Source of the DNA: Ancylostoma caninum
Lineage: Eukaryota > Nematoda > Chromadorea > Rhabditida > Ancylostomatidae
NCBI GenBank assembly: GCA_037903475.1
Contig: JBAJFG010000555.1
Span: 186,001 to 250,000, forward strand
Reading direction: 5' to 3'
Length of the DNA: 64,000 nt
Below are positions 1 to 10,826 of this stretch, one piece after another (positions within the stretch are counted from its first letter, which is position 1; every line of letters starts with the position of its first letter). Under the pieces are notes generated by a model. The model saw only the letters and a program-made list of their open reading frames with translations. It did not search any database and was not told where the DNA came from. The translations under genes and the position numbers were made by a program.

Positions 1-1046
1 ATATACCGCTGAAACCATCGCGCCGAGTAGATGCAGAATCTGCTGTTAGCTGAACTACGAAAATGAGGTGCACCCCTGCCTTTAACATTTTAGATTCTAT
101 ATCTATTCTATTCATTATATATTCCTCACAGAAAGGATCTCGAAAAAAGAGTTCAGAGAAAGTTCGGCAAAGAAACGACGGCACAAATATGTACATTCTC
201 CTGGTTAATCCTCAAGAGTGCTCCAGGATTGCAGAAAGCCTCATTGAACGTCTAACATTTACCCTTGATATCTGACCGTGTATTCGCTGTTGTTTTCTTA
301 GTAATTTTATGCCCCTCCCCTCTCCTCCGGTTGCCAGGAAACTAAGAGAATGAGAAGAAAATTTCTCCGCTGTTGCACGGTCTCATTTTTCCTGAATTGC
401 ATGCGACTATACCATTTCCAAGGTAAAATACGGCTACATTTTTCTCCCTTTTTTGCATGCAACATGACTACACACCAAACTACACTACAACTCCCTGGAT
501 ACAACACAACAGCGTAATATTTTTCTTGGGAAATGGACTTTGTGCAAACCTACATGTCAAAGTTGTGTAAAATTGCTTTGCTGCTCTCGTAGAAGCCAGA
601 ACCCTTCGTTGAGGAGAAAAAGAAGAAAAAGGGTGGACAATGAGTTGCAGAATTTCCAGAAAGTTGCAGCGTAGCAGCCTAATGCAACCTGGTTTTGACT
701 TTGGTGCATTTCTCATGGAGTTTTTCACTTAGGCCTTCTCTTCCATGTGATTTTGCTCATTTACTGGCCTGTATCTCTGATTTGGCTTGACTCTATTTTA
801 TTTGCTTCTCCCAGTGCTTTTTCCGAGAAAGTGCCATGGAATGTTGGTTAGTGTTTTCTTTTTCCTGCAAACATTTTTCTCATTATTTTCCATCTCTTAT
901 CCATCCAGAGGAATCCCGGATTCCTTTGCGGAACTTCCTCTGAACTCTTTTTTTTTTGAGATCCTTCCTATGAGGAATATATAATAATTACATTTTTCCA
1001 GATAATTACAACATAGTTCATCCACTCTCCAACTGAGTTGTTCAGG

Positions 1047-1163
1047 GTAGGCATGAATAATTGAGATTATCCGGAGTAAACATGCTAACAACCGCACCAA
1101 CGATGGGTAAACCTGGGGATTAGCACGGTCACCCTGGGTAACTTCAATGATGCATGCCGGGGC
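1047..1163. repeat. Palindromic GCATGCATC/ACCCAGGGTAAA element, copy A
   Basis: The left end reads roughly GGCATGAATAATTGAGATTA followed by a degraded TCCGGAGTAAA. The right end is its inverse: CACCCTGGGTAACTTCAATG then ATGCATGCCGGGGC. The middle is unrelated. It matches eight or more other copies in the window, all about 110-125 bp long, and fits a non-autonomous inverted-repeat element. Confidence 0.6.
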
Positions 1164-1326
1164 AGAGTTTTTACTGAAATACCGACAGGTATATTCAATT
1201 CAAAACCAGTTTCTGAATTACTTCGTTTCTAAAACCGGGCGCATTAGTTCAATTAATTTCAGTTTACCAAAACGATTTTTGAAAGAAAGTTATACATATA
1301 AAAGAAAGCTTATTGTCATACCACCA

Positions 1327-1385
1327 GAATTCATTCATTCATTCATTCATTCATTCTTTCTTTCATTCATTCATTCATTCATCCA
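1327..1385. repeat. (ATTC)n microsatellite, interrupted
   Basis: Tandem ATTC units with CTTTC interruptions, ending in ATCCATTC. It is one of many ATTC tracts in the window. Confidence 0.9.
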
Positions 1386-3250
1386 TTCTCAAATTCATCT
1401 GTCCATCAGTGATGTATGTGATCAAGGGAATTGGGGGGAGGGAGGAGGAGAGAGAGTGCCTGTGGTAAGAAGAACTGTTTTTTTTTTTGTCGAAATTGGA
1501 CCGAGACATCGAAATTCCAAAAACATGTAGGGTTCAGAAGAATCGATCCAAAATATAAATTATTAAAAATAAATGTTTGATAAAATTGGTTATAGCCAAT
1601 GATCAAAATTAGGGTGACACAACTTTTATATTTTATCATATTATATTTTTTTATTTTATCATATTATATTTTAATACAATAATTTCAAAAAAATTTTCCG
1701 TTTCATTCGTTCTTATATTTGCTCACTCATTCGTTCATCGACGTTCGTTTACATTCATCTCCAGGAGAATCTTGCTTCGCCTTGGAGTAAGTCGATGCTA
1801 TTTGTTAGTTCCTTTTCTTACTATCTGGTTAATCTTGATTAGGAATTTATCGAAAAAAAAACTTATTTTTCTACTTTTCCTTGATTTGCTTCTTAAATTT
1901 TGTCCACTCCGAAATTTACCAGTGCTGCCTCGTTTTATTTTTCCAGCTCCTTTCCTTCGATTGTTTCTCCCTTTTGGGACACTTCAAGAAGGTTTCCTAG
2001 CTCTGATCCAACCCCCCCCCCTTCAGTACGATTCCAGCCTTAATGCTAATGGAATCGCGTGATATGCTAAGAGCTTTTCGTACCATTTTCGAGGCAGCGT
2101 TTACCTTCCAGAAGAAGAAAAAGAAGAAGAATTACCAGGCCCTAATGGTTTCCGAGTTCTTTCGTTGTGGCATCTGGATGTGCGCCGGCTGACGGATGGA
2201 TATTCCGGATGTGGGAGCAGCGTCGGCTTTCTTTGCTCTGTTTCATTTGATTGCATTTGTTTTTTTAAAGTAGATGGGGAATGGAACAGTCAAAATCTTG
2301 TTCTATCATCATTTCTGGGAAAAAAGTTGGCGAATGTGGGGGAATTTCGGATTCATATGATGGATGTGTTGATTCAAAGCTTTTACCATCGGGGGTAAGA
2401 AGTATGGGAAATTGCTTGAGAAATCATGGATCATTAATTTCTGGCTTCCAGGATACTTAGGTTCTTTCAGTTTCTAGTTTGGAAAGGCATCTACTAGCTA
2501 GTATCTTTCGTCTCCAGGATCCTTCCATTTTTAGTCATTTTTTCCTGTTCTCTTCTGTTGATGCTTTATAGAATTTGCAATTTCCTCTCTTAGATGGAAT
2601 TCCATTAAAATTTTCTTTTCTTGGGACTTTTCCATTAGGAATTTCCCAAGGCCGTTGTTTACTCCTGGCTAGTGACCCAGGAAGTCCCAGTTGATTAATT
2701 GACTGTCAAAGTTACTCATACATATATCATCTGCAGCGAAGCGTTCCATTTACCGATTACCTAAAAGGGCAACTTTTTCCGGGAAATCTAGGTCACAATC
2801 ACGGTTGTTCTGGCAAAAAATACTCGGGCTAACAAGGAAAGCATAGAATTCGCCGCTGAAATGTTATAACTGTAAAGATATCCCAAACCACAGGCCCTTG
2901 GGGAATTTCCGAACCCACAGCGCCAACGGTCATGCATCATTTCGTGGACAGTGCCCATCCATACACATACAGGTGATGAATATGCTAATAGCTGGCGCTC
3001 CGAAAATGGTAATTATCGCGCGCGATGTTTCGGAGAACTAGTTTGTGGCAGATGTCCGCTGTAGCAGCAGCAGCAACAGCACACGCATTCTGCACCATTG
3101 AGTCCAACTTTGATGTTGTCTACATTTAAGCCACGCCCCCTGTGGATAACGCCATGCCGGTTCTTTGGATTCTGCTGGCGGAGTTACGTCCCAAACAGTA
3201 CACATTGTCACTAGTGTCGTGACGAGCTGTTAACCCCTATTCGTAGCTTC

Positions 3251-3284
3251 CTTAGGGGCCTTGCCAAGGCCTAAGGCCCCTAAG
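3251..3284. repeat. 12-bp perfect inverted repeat
   Basis: CTTAGGGGCCTT at 3251-3262 pairs perfectly with AAGGCCCCTAAG at 3273-3284 around a 10-nt loop. A further partial copy, CTAAGGCCTTG, follows directly. No poly-T run follows, so a terminator role is not supported. Confidence 0.7.
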
Positions 3285-3472
3285 AACCCCTCTAAGGCCT
3301 TGCGCTTCCTAGCGGTTCTGTCTTCTAGTAGCTACCTTTGTCATTGATGTTGAATTCATGGATCTTTGGATTTTTCTGGATTCCTGGTTAATGCTTTCAC
3401 ATCTGAAAATTCTTAAAAGAGATCCAGAAGAATCGAAATTTATACCTTTCAAACCAAATGGCTCCTGAAAGT

Positions 3473-3805
3473 ATTCATTCATTCATTCATTCATTCATTC
3501 ATTCATTCATTCATTCATTCATTCATTCATTCATTCATTCATTCATTCATTCATTCATTCATTCATTCATTCATTCATTCATTCATTCATTCATTCATTC
3601 ATTCATTCATTCATTCATTCATTCATTCATTCATTCATTCATTCATTCATTCATTCATTCATTCATTCATTCATTCATTCATTCATTCATTCATTCATTC
3701 ATTCATTCATTCATTCATTCATTCATTCATTCATTCATTCATTCATTCATTCATTCATTCATTCATTCATTCATTCATTCATTCATTCATTCATTCATTC
3801 ATTCA
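3473..3805. repeat. Long uninterrupted (ATTC)n microsatellite, about 83 units
   Basis: Pure ATTC repeats run for about 333 bp with no interruption that I can see. Because 4 and 3 share no factor, every frame on this strand reads through as an Ile-His-Ser-Phe repeat, so the open frame over it is not a gene. Perfect arrays of this length mutate fast, so the exact length is probably polymorphic or assembly-dependent. Confidence 0.97.
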
Positions 3806-3825
3806 CCTTAAGTAACTACTGAGCC

Positions 3826-4107
3826 GGTCAATCACACTTGCACTAAAGAATACCACCCGTCTAGTCTGCCGCGCCGCACAACCAACGCGGCGCGTTTGAC
3901 CAGCTAGACGCTCCTGTTGCCGCGATGTGTTTTCCACCGTTTTCTTATTGTTTTTGTTCTCTGCGCGAAGTGCTTAGAGTGGAAACAGAAGCAAAAAAAA
4001 CAACAGCGGCAACTCTCGACAAGCAGAGCACCTAGTTGGTCTGCCGCGTCGCATAGGTGGGGCGGCGCGGCAGATGAGGTGAGTGGTATTTGCAGGAGTG
4101 ATTGACC
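3826..4107. mobile_element. MITE-like element with imperfect terminal inverted repeats
   Basis: The left end GGTCAATCAC...GCA...AATACCAC...TCTGCCGCGCCGC is mirrored by the right end, whose complement reads GGTCAATCAC...GCAAATACCAC...TCTGCCGCGCCGC. The 10-bp termini are perfect; the inner 40-60 bp are similar with small indels. Length is 282 bp with no coding capacity, so it would be non-autonomous. No target-site duplication is evident and the superfamily is not assigned. Confidence 0.65.
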
Positions 4108-4436
4108 TATACTGCAGATGAATAATCAGTTAAGTAAGTTGATGGGTCAATAGACAAACAGTTTTAGTAACAGGTTTGAAAAAAAAAATGAAAGGAAATC
4201 TTGGTTTCGGATTCAAAGTCCAGGAAAAGGTAGGAATTCGCCGTAAATGAGAGGAACATTTGTCTTTGATGAGGCATTTCTACCATATCTTGTTGCTTTA
4301 TTTCGATTTCCACTGCCTAATTCCATCGAGAAAAAAATGATTTTTTGTGTCCACTGCACTATGTACTCGTGTCAGTTGTCCTCATCCTCATTTTACACAT
4401 TTCATCTGCTGCAAAGATTTTCCTATGCCATCTTTC

Positions 4437-4465
4437 TCTCCGAGTGCTAGTTGTCCGGTCGTACG
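4437..4465 (+). promoter_or_regulatory. Possible trans-splice acceptor and 5' leader
   Basis: A pyrimidine-rich stretch (TTTCTCTCCGAGTGCTAG) ends in AG at 4449-4450, 15 nt upstream of the ATG at 4466. Nematode mRNAs commonly receive a spliced leader at such a site just upstream of the start codon. This is inference; a conventional promoter with a short 5' UTR is equally possible. Confidence 0.3.
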
Positions 4466-4515
4466 ATGACATCTGCGGAGACCCCGGGGGCGACCGAGAA
4501 TCACTCAACCTGCTG
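4466..4515 (+). CDS. Probable exon 1 of the 389-aa gene
   Basis: ATG at 4466 opens a 16-codon frame with balanced codon use (starts M-T-S-A-E-T-P-G, ends H-S-T-C). It stops at a strong donor, TGCTG|GTGAGC, leaving two bases of a split codon. The next supported exon (27465) needs exactly two carried bases, and the join gives a Trp codon. Adding these 50 bases to the other exons gives 1170 nt, a whole number of codons. Nothing confirms that this exon pairs with exon 2 across 22.9 kb. It could instead be one of several alternative first exons, or coincidental. The start was chosen as the only in-frame ATG upstream of the donor. Confidence 0.5.
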
Positions 4516-4977
4516 GTGAGCTTCCTCGTCGCGGCCACCATTCATCATCGCCGAAAACACCGACTATGCATCAACCGGCGACTACATTCTGCCACTGGCG
4601 CCAGATGGTTGACTGCACAGGTAATTTGACCCCGATCGCGTCACTTACCCCCGCGGCCGGGTTCTGGTTCCTGGCCTCGCGCTAGGATGCATCACTTTGA
4701 TGCCGGTACATTTTATAGCTCGCAGACTTCAAAGAACCCACAGCCGCTGCAAGGAGTTCATGTTTACTTCTAGATATTCCTTGAAATGTTGCCCTTTGCG
4801 TGTTTCCGCTGTGTTATTTGAGATTTTAGCCGCTGACGTATTCTAAGGCTCGCATTTCATGGTGCAAGCCTGGCTTTAAAGGGAGTTTCAAAGTGATTTT
4901 TGGTTTTTGATCCTACCTAATACTTCTCTTGGTGGTTAGCCTACATAGTTACGCTAACTTCTAAGACGTTTGAAGGT

Positions 4978-6126
4978 TGCGAGACAGCTCGTCCGCCTCT
5001 AAAACCCAGCAGCCATTGGACATCGGTTTGCCGCTTACTTCACTCGGTTGGGATGACTACTGGGGACTGTGGGGTTTGCGGGAAAACTCGTCCACTCCTA
5101 GAAGTTGCCTCGATTCACATGATTCTATACACAATATTTTTACATGCATATATTTTATATACAATATCTTCACATGCATTAGTCCATGAATGCGTACTTC
5201 TAGCAGGAAATAGTTCCCGCTGACGGTCTGATGAGTTTCTTCCCCATGATAGCAATCCTGGGCTAGGGTCCTGCTTTAAATTAAGAATTCTTGGAGCTCA
5301 TCCTGGATCTTGGACCTCAATCCATGATAGGTGGCTAGAAACTGTAGTGTACTTCCTACTTGACTTGAGGAGCATTTTTTTTTGTAAAATGTTCGCCCCA
5401 TATAGCTTCAGTCAGGGCACAAATATGTACTAAAAGGTTCAAGCCCAATTCTGGATCCGAGGGAAGCCCCGGTTAGAACTTCCATGCGTCGGACGAGTTG
5501 TCTCGCGGCACCGGTGTCCGCTATACTTGCCAGATGAGTAAGAGTACCAGAAAGAATAGTAGGAAATCTTCATCACAATTCACTATTTGTACGAGTTGTC
5601 TCGCACCTGTTCTACCTCCTATACTCGCTGACTGAGTAAAAGATTTTGACTGACATGAGTAGCTCTTTCCACATCTCTAACTGTCACTAAGACGAGTTGT
5701 CTTGCATTAATGTTGACTTTTTTGCCAAATGAGTAAAGAAACCATGACTGACTGGATCCCTGCGAATTTCTGGAAGATTTGCTATCACCTCGGACGAGTT
5801 GCCTCACGCCAGGTGTAACTGTGTTTGCTAGATGAGCAGAAGATGGAATTTGAATGGGTCGCACCACCCTCCATTAGGATCGCTGCCGCTCGGACGAGTT
5901 GTCTCACGGGATTCGGAGCACTGTATCTGAAGAGGGGGTGGGCGATCAAGGCTCGGGATTGGTTGATTCGCGCAACCAGCGAATCGCAGAGCTTTGTCGT
6001 ACCGCCCTCTCTAGGTATAGAAATCTATTCTCGTCTTACACCGTTGTTGACCGCATAACTTACATCAATGACTGAATCCTACAGGGTTCTCAGCATAATT
6101 TCTATAAATCGGACGAGTTGTCTTTT
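4978..6126. repeat. Degenerate ~100-bp-period array carrying the GGACGAGTTGTCTCGC box
   Basis: Forward copies of the box lie at 5491, 5590, 5691, 5792, 5892 and 6111, spaced about 100 bp (the last gap is about two periods). Two reverse-orientation copies precede them at 4978-4994 and 5077-5093, also about 99 bp apart. Four forward units carry a second box, TTGCCAGATGAGTAA and variants, 31-36 bp downstream. Sequence between the boxes is poorly conserved. No function is assigned. Confidence 0.7.
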
Positions 6127-8360
6127 ACCTGTCTTGCTAGGTGTGATTTCCGCAAGATCAGCGGGAAATGTTTATTCAGTTGAATTTCCTGGATATTGGA
6201 CTGCGTCACGAATCCAAAAGCACTTCGGTATTTCCCAAGAGGATTGCGATCGTCTACTGGAGCCGAATCAATCGATCGATTTTGTCGCCGATCGATCGGT
6301 CTTTGAACAAGCTCTGAGACAGGAGTTTTTCTAGAAATTAAAAATTCCTCAGTTGCAGAATGGATAAAATTTTCCCTGTTCGAGCTATTTTTCCCGAATA
6401 TTCTGGATATGTCTTTTGGTGGCGCTGATGATTTCATCAGTGTCGACGGCGCATGCGATCGTATTTCGGTGGCATGTCCGGGGCTGTAATGCCATCCGTA
6501 AAAACGCTCTCGAAGGGTATGCAGAAATAGCGTCGGCTATTCATTGCCGCCTAGCGTGACGCCGTCGTCGTTTACGAACGTCGTCCGCGTGTTTTTCCCG
6601 GATGTGATTGAGGTCGGTGTGTAGCGTTTTGCAATTGTGCAGTCTCGCCCATACGTGGATCCTGAGAAAAATCCATGTTCTCGTGGTGCGTTTGCACTCG
6701 TTTGCAGCCTGGCACTTTTCCTGAAGTTGACTTTTCCGCATTTTCTCTTTGAAGAAATTTTTTGCAAAGATAAGCCGTTGCCAGGGTTCACCTCGCAATT
6801 TCTGGACAACCAATTTTCCCAAACAGTCAATTCCAGAAAAATTCTGGAGCCATGCGACTACAGTACTGTATTTTCCGTACTTTTACAGAGTTGGTACAGT
6901 CGATCGCGTGAAATCGTTGCTGTAATTATGTGCAGTCGATTGGTAGTGTGTCTAGTCATCCAGAACCAGATTTCAACCATCTAGCCTGTTGCTGAGGAGG
7001 GAGAGGGAGAGAGCTGCCGCACCCACCTGCTCATCAACGACTTTTTTCCATGGATCTCATCTTGTATATGATCGAAATTACCGGATGTCTCTTGGCATCC
7101 GGCGATCTTCAGGATTTTCTGGTCCTCTGAGTGTCTCCTCACGTCATGCAGGTGGGGATAGTGGTGTAGAAAAAAAGCTATGAGCGGTTGTCGATGATCT
7201 TGAGGCGTGGTCCATGTAGTGCTAGTCCTTAGCTGATTCCCTGCCTCACGCGCTCGAAGAGTGATGCTGTGGAAGGAGTCTATGCCTAAACCCATGTCCA
7301 AGACTAGGTATGTATTTTTTGTCTTTTATTTATTCGGATTTCATTCAACATAGCTTTTTGAATCCTTCACTCACGGATTTTCTTTGTGCCACAGCTCCCA
7401 AAAATAACAAGAAAAAAGCGCCTGCAATTCACCTTAGCGGTTTTTATGTAAGGTTCGTTTGCTCCACCCCAAGTAGTTGAGGGCCGCATTGTAACGAATT
7501 TTTCAGATTTCAAACCGCATTGCCCATAAAGCACATTGTGGAGCAAGAGAAGATCACTAATTTTCCTTCTGGCAGAAAGCTTCTCAAATTCAAAAATGAG
7601 AAGGCGCTATACCAATTTTAAATATTAAAATAACTAACTGAAAATACCTAAAAGAAAACATTAAAAATAGAAGACATAAACTTTCTTGCACAACAAAATA
7701 ATTAAATGAAGTTCTATAACTGTTAACTTTCTTATTTAAAATAACAAACATCAATGTTATTAATAAAAAAATACCTCATCTCACAAAAACATTATTAATA
7801 GCAGGATATACGAGGTTTTCTTTAAAACGTGTCCATTCTGGATAGCAGCAACTTGGAATCATGCCAGGAATGTTCATAAATCACCCGATGTTTCTCTGAG
7901 CCCGCTAGCTGAACTCTTACTTTTACCCGTTAACTCTCTAGGGGCAACCCACGCTCGAGCATTAGGGGGGATTGGGATGGCTTGGCTAGGTTTTTGTACC
8001 GTTCATTCCTCTCTTCGTTCTAGGATGGCGATGATAGATTTTCCCTCTCCTTTGACGCCTCTACTGTTTGCGATTGCTTTTGTTGGTGTTTGGCTGTAGA
8101 AAAGTAAGTAATTCACAAGTAATGTGAATTAAAATACTTTTAGTAAAACAAAATAAGGAAATAAGAAATAGGGAAAAGTAAGGACTGGGAGGTTTCGTCT
8201 AATGTAAAACTATTGTGCGGATATTTGAAATTTCTGCACGATTCCCAGGAAGGAAAGGCCCCGATCCTTTACCTCATCTAAATATTAGACGAAGTATCAA
8301 GTTGCACGGATCAAAAACGCTTCCCAGGCGTCCATACTTCCCTTACATGGCGTCGACCTC

Positions 8361-8480
8361 ATGTCTAACAAAACCTCCGGGCAAATCTCATTCTACCGGC
8401 GCGACGAAATCGAATTCAAATCTGAATTTTCTTCGTTGTTCGACCTTGATTCGGATAATAGCACCTTTGTCCGTGTAAAG
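8361..8480 (+). CDS. Candidate exon, gene unknown
   Basis: The frame from ATG 8361 starts MSNKTSGQISFYRRDEIEF and ends at FVRVK before the donor AAG|GTATGC. It has protein-like composition and no low complexity. The frame stays open upstream to a possible acceptor TTCCCAG near 8327, so it could also be an internal exon. It ends in phase 0, which fits none of exons 2-8 of the main gene. If real, it belongs to another transcript or needs an unseen intermediate exon. No family is recognised. Confidence 0.25.
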
Positions 8481-9402
8481 GTATGCTGCATGCTTAATTA
8501 CGGCCGCTGCTCCCCGATCCTGGGCCCATTTGAGGTGTTCAAATTCGCTGGGCCGGCCTTGACTCTGGGTGGAAAGGTCGCAAGTCGCAACCTTTGCGAC
8601 GATACTTTCCTTATTGCGGTTACGTAGTGTGACGTCCTTGGCTGAGGAGTTTAATAGCTGGTATTTAGTGCCTTTAAAGGGCTGCTAACTGATGTGGTTA
8701 GGTTCCCAAGGCATGACATCCACGCATCGACAATTATTTGAGCTGTGGGGTAGTTCGGCGTGGCTCATAAATTTAAGGCTTTCGCATCCTTTGTATCCCT
8801 ATCGCATACGGCTTAATGAGGCGTGAGCTTCGTTCCGAAGCGATGGTCATCAGCAGGCGGGTGTGGATGGCAGTGTGGGCCTTATGGGCCTTGCGAGCGT
8901 CATGGGCCTTTTGGCTACCTTTTTGTCAATCTAGGAGGACAAACACTTCTGGATTTTGCTGGATTTTTTCTGAACAACTCTACAAAGTGGCCTCTTTTTC
9001 TAGTTTTTTCTTTAGGCAGCTGTCTGCATTCCTTTCTCAGGAAGAAGCTGCAAATTTCTTCATTTTTCTGAGACTCTTTTGTGCCAAAGCTTTTCTATTT
9101 TTCTCGAGTGCACTTAGGTTGTAAATCCTGAAAAAAGGCTGAAATCCACTCCAGCCTGCTGAAGACACGTGCGTCATTCTCATTTTTTGCCTCTGATTTG
9201 CGATTGCTGCTCAAGGCATTCTACGCGACCCCTTGCAATTTTGTAGGGTTTTCCCAGGATAAGCTTAGGCTTTCCTCATCCATTTATCCAGGATTACTCT
9301 GACTTTGCAATGCTTTTTGTGATGTAAGGTTGTCAAGGTAGATAATCTGTGTAATCTGTGCATGTCACAGCTTTTCTTGAGAGTTTTGTTGCCGCGAAGC
9401 TA

Positions 9403-9418
9403 CTTGGGTAATTAAACC
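9403..9418 (-). other. SL1-like 16-mer (complement of GGTTTAATTACCCAAG)
   Basis: The minus strand reads GGTTTAATTACCCAAG, identical to the first 16 of the 22 bases of the canonical nematode SL1 leader as I recall it. It then departs (TAGCTTC rather than TTTGAG). The donor and Sm-binding part of an SL RNA gene do not follow, so this is not an intact SL RNA gene. A diverged relative lies at 10811-10826. Confidence 0.5.
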
Positions 9419-9594
9419 TCCATTTCTACCAATTTACTAGTTGTTAATGGTCCATTCTACTTGCTTTTTCTGTCATTGACGTCCATGTTTCCACAATGCA
9501 AGTCGTTGGTGCTCTATTTACAAGACACTGATGACTTCATCGAGTTTATTTAGTCATCAACTAAAATATTACAAATAAAAAAGAATTTAGGCTC

Positions 9595-9650
9595 ATTCCA
9601 TTCATTCATTCATTCATTCATTCATTCATTCATGCCATTCATTCATTCTT
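9595..9650. repeat. (ATTC)n microsatellite
   Basis: About eight perfect ATTC units, a CATGCC interruption and further units. Confidence 0.9.
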
Positions 9651-10184
9651 CACTCCGTTCACTCACTCGCTACCCTCGTTTAAGTTTGTTTTCTTAGTGA
9701 TAAACGTTTTAAAACGAAAAATTAAAAAAGGAGATCCCAAAAATTGATAAAAGGGAAAATATCCTAAAAACATGTGCTGAAATTAATATCTAATATTTTT
9801 AGCGATTATTGGTAGCCAGTTGGTTGACGAGCTTCTGGAAAAACTGATTTTTCTTCCATTAATTTAATTTTTTATGAACATTTTCCTGTAATGTTTTTTT
9901 CCACGTCTTGAAAGACTTATGGATGTAAATGATACGAAACTTTGTTTTACTTCATATTACTTTATGCTGATCATATACTATTAATGCTCGGAGGGTTATA
10001 TAGTACATTATAGTGTCGAATCCCCCTGCGAACATCCTCAACAATTACTCGCTATAGCAGTGGCTTTTTACGTGTGTGTGCGTCCGCAATTTTGCGGCAA
10101 TTACTTTGTGTGACAAGCCTTCGATTTCAGTTGTAGTGTCCTCTCGACAAACATTTGACCCGTTCTTTCGCCATCTGTCTCGCT

Positions 10185-10220
10185 AAATTCGACGCGCGCC
10201 CCTCGACGCGCGTCGAATTT
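10185..10220. repeat. 14-bp perfect CG-rich hairpin
   Basis: AAATTCGACGCGCG (10185-10198) pairs perfectly with CGCGCGTCGAATTT (10207-10220) around the 8-nt loop CCCCTCGA. It sits in a GC-rich patch that also holds a run of CGTCGT units (about 10390-10432). Confidence 0.85.
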
Positions 10221-10810
10221 CCGCCCGCGCGATGCACCTCATTTCGACATCCGGGGCTGAGCAGCTCTTCGGCAAAGTTCAATGGCTTGAGCGAGTCGTG
10301 TGGGCAAGATAACTCGTCCAAGTTGTCCCAGCGTCCCAAAGTCCCACGCTGAGCTCGTAAAATCTCCGGCGCCTGTTGTTGATGCGACGACGTCGCTGTC
10401 GTCGGCGTCGTCGTCGTCGCCCTGCGTCGAGAAGGTAGTTATGTGCTGCTGAACGGGGCCAGGCGTCTCTTTTATTGACGTCCACTTGTGTTTTCACTTC
10501 ATCCAGGAGGAATTATCTCCAGTATAAACAAGCGGAAATGCTGCGATTTTCTGCCGGACGCAATTATTCGTATAGAAATCGCTTTCAGTTTGTATTCCAT
10601 TGCTTGGTATTGTGTAATTGCAGACTGTTGGTGGAAAGAAGTGGAAATTGCCGTGTCAGTAGTGGATGTCTGAAGAAAAAAAACGAAGAAAAATGGTTGT
10701 TACGCTGAGAAACGCAGCGTATTTCGTTTTTTTTCGCCAATTTTTTCTTGAGCAGAAATTTTAAGGAACAGGATATCGACATACGCGGCAATTTTTGAGT
10801 TGCACAACTT

Positions 10811-10826
10811 CTTGGGTAACTAAACC
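10811..10826 (-). other. Diverged SL1-like 16-mer
   Basis: The minus strand reads GGTTTAGTTACCCAAG, one base different from the copy at 9403-9418. Both copies also share flanking bases, CTCCA then TTC on the plus-strand side, so they look like two copies of one small repeat rather than independent SL sequences. Confidence 0.4.

Larger units (their letters stand above)
1..4450. other. Upstream flank, no supported gene
   Basis: No exon with convincing splice sites and protein-like composition is visible here on either strand; the short open frames are low-complexity or AT-rich. Contents include a copy of the palindromic GCATGCATC repeat family (1047-1163), interrupted (ATTC)n at 1327-1385, a 12-bp-arm hairpin at 3251-3284, a very long (ATTC)n array at 3473-3805 and an inverted-repeat element at 3826-4107. 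A GC-box-like CCACGCCCCC lies near 3132. The last few hundred bases may hold the promoter of the gene starting at 4466, but no TATA box or initiator is clear. Confidence 0.5.

Noticed and set aside
3458..3811. 117-codon open frame of Ile-His-Ser-Phe repeats
   Set aside because: It is the (ATTC)n microsatellite read in frame; all frames are equally open.
5225..5245. CTGATGAG, the hammerhead-ribozyme core
   Set aside because: No matching GAAA core and stems at the required distances.
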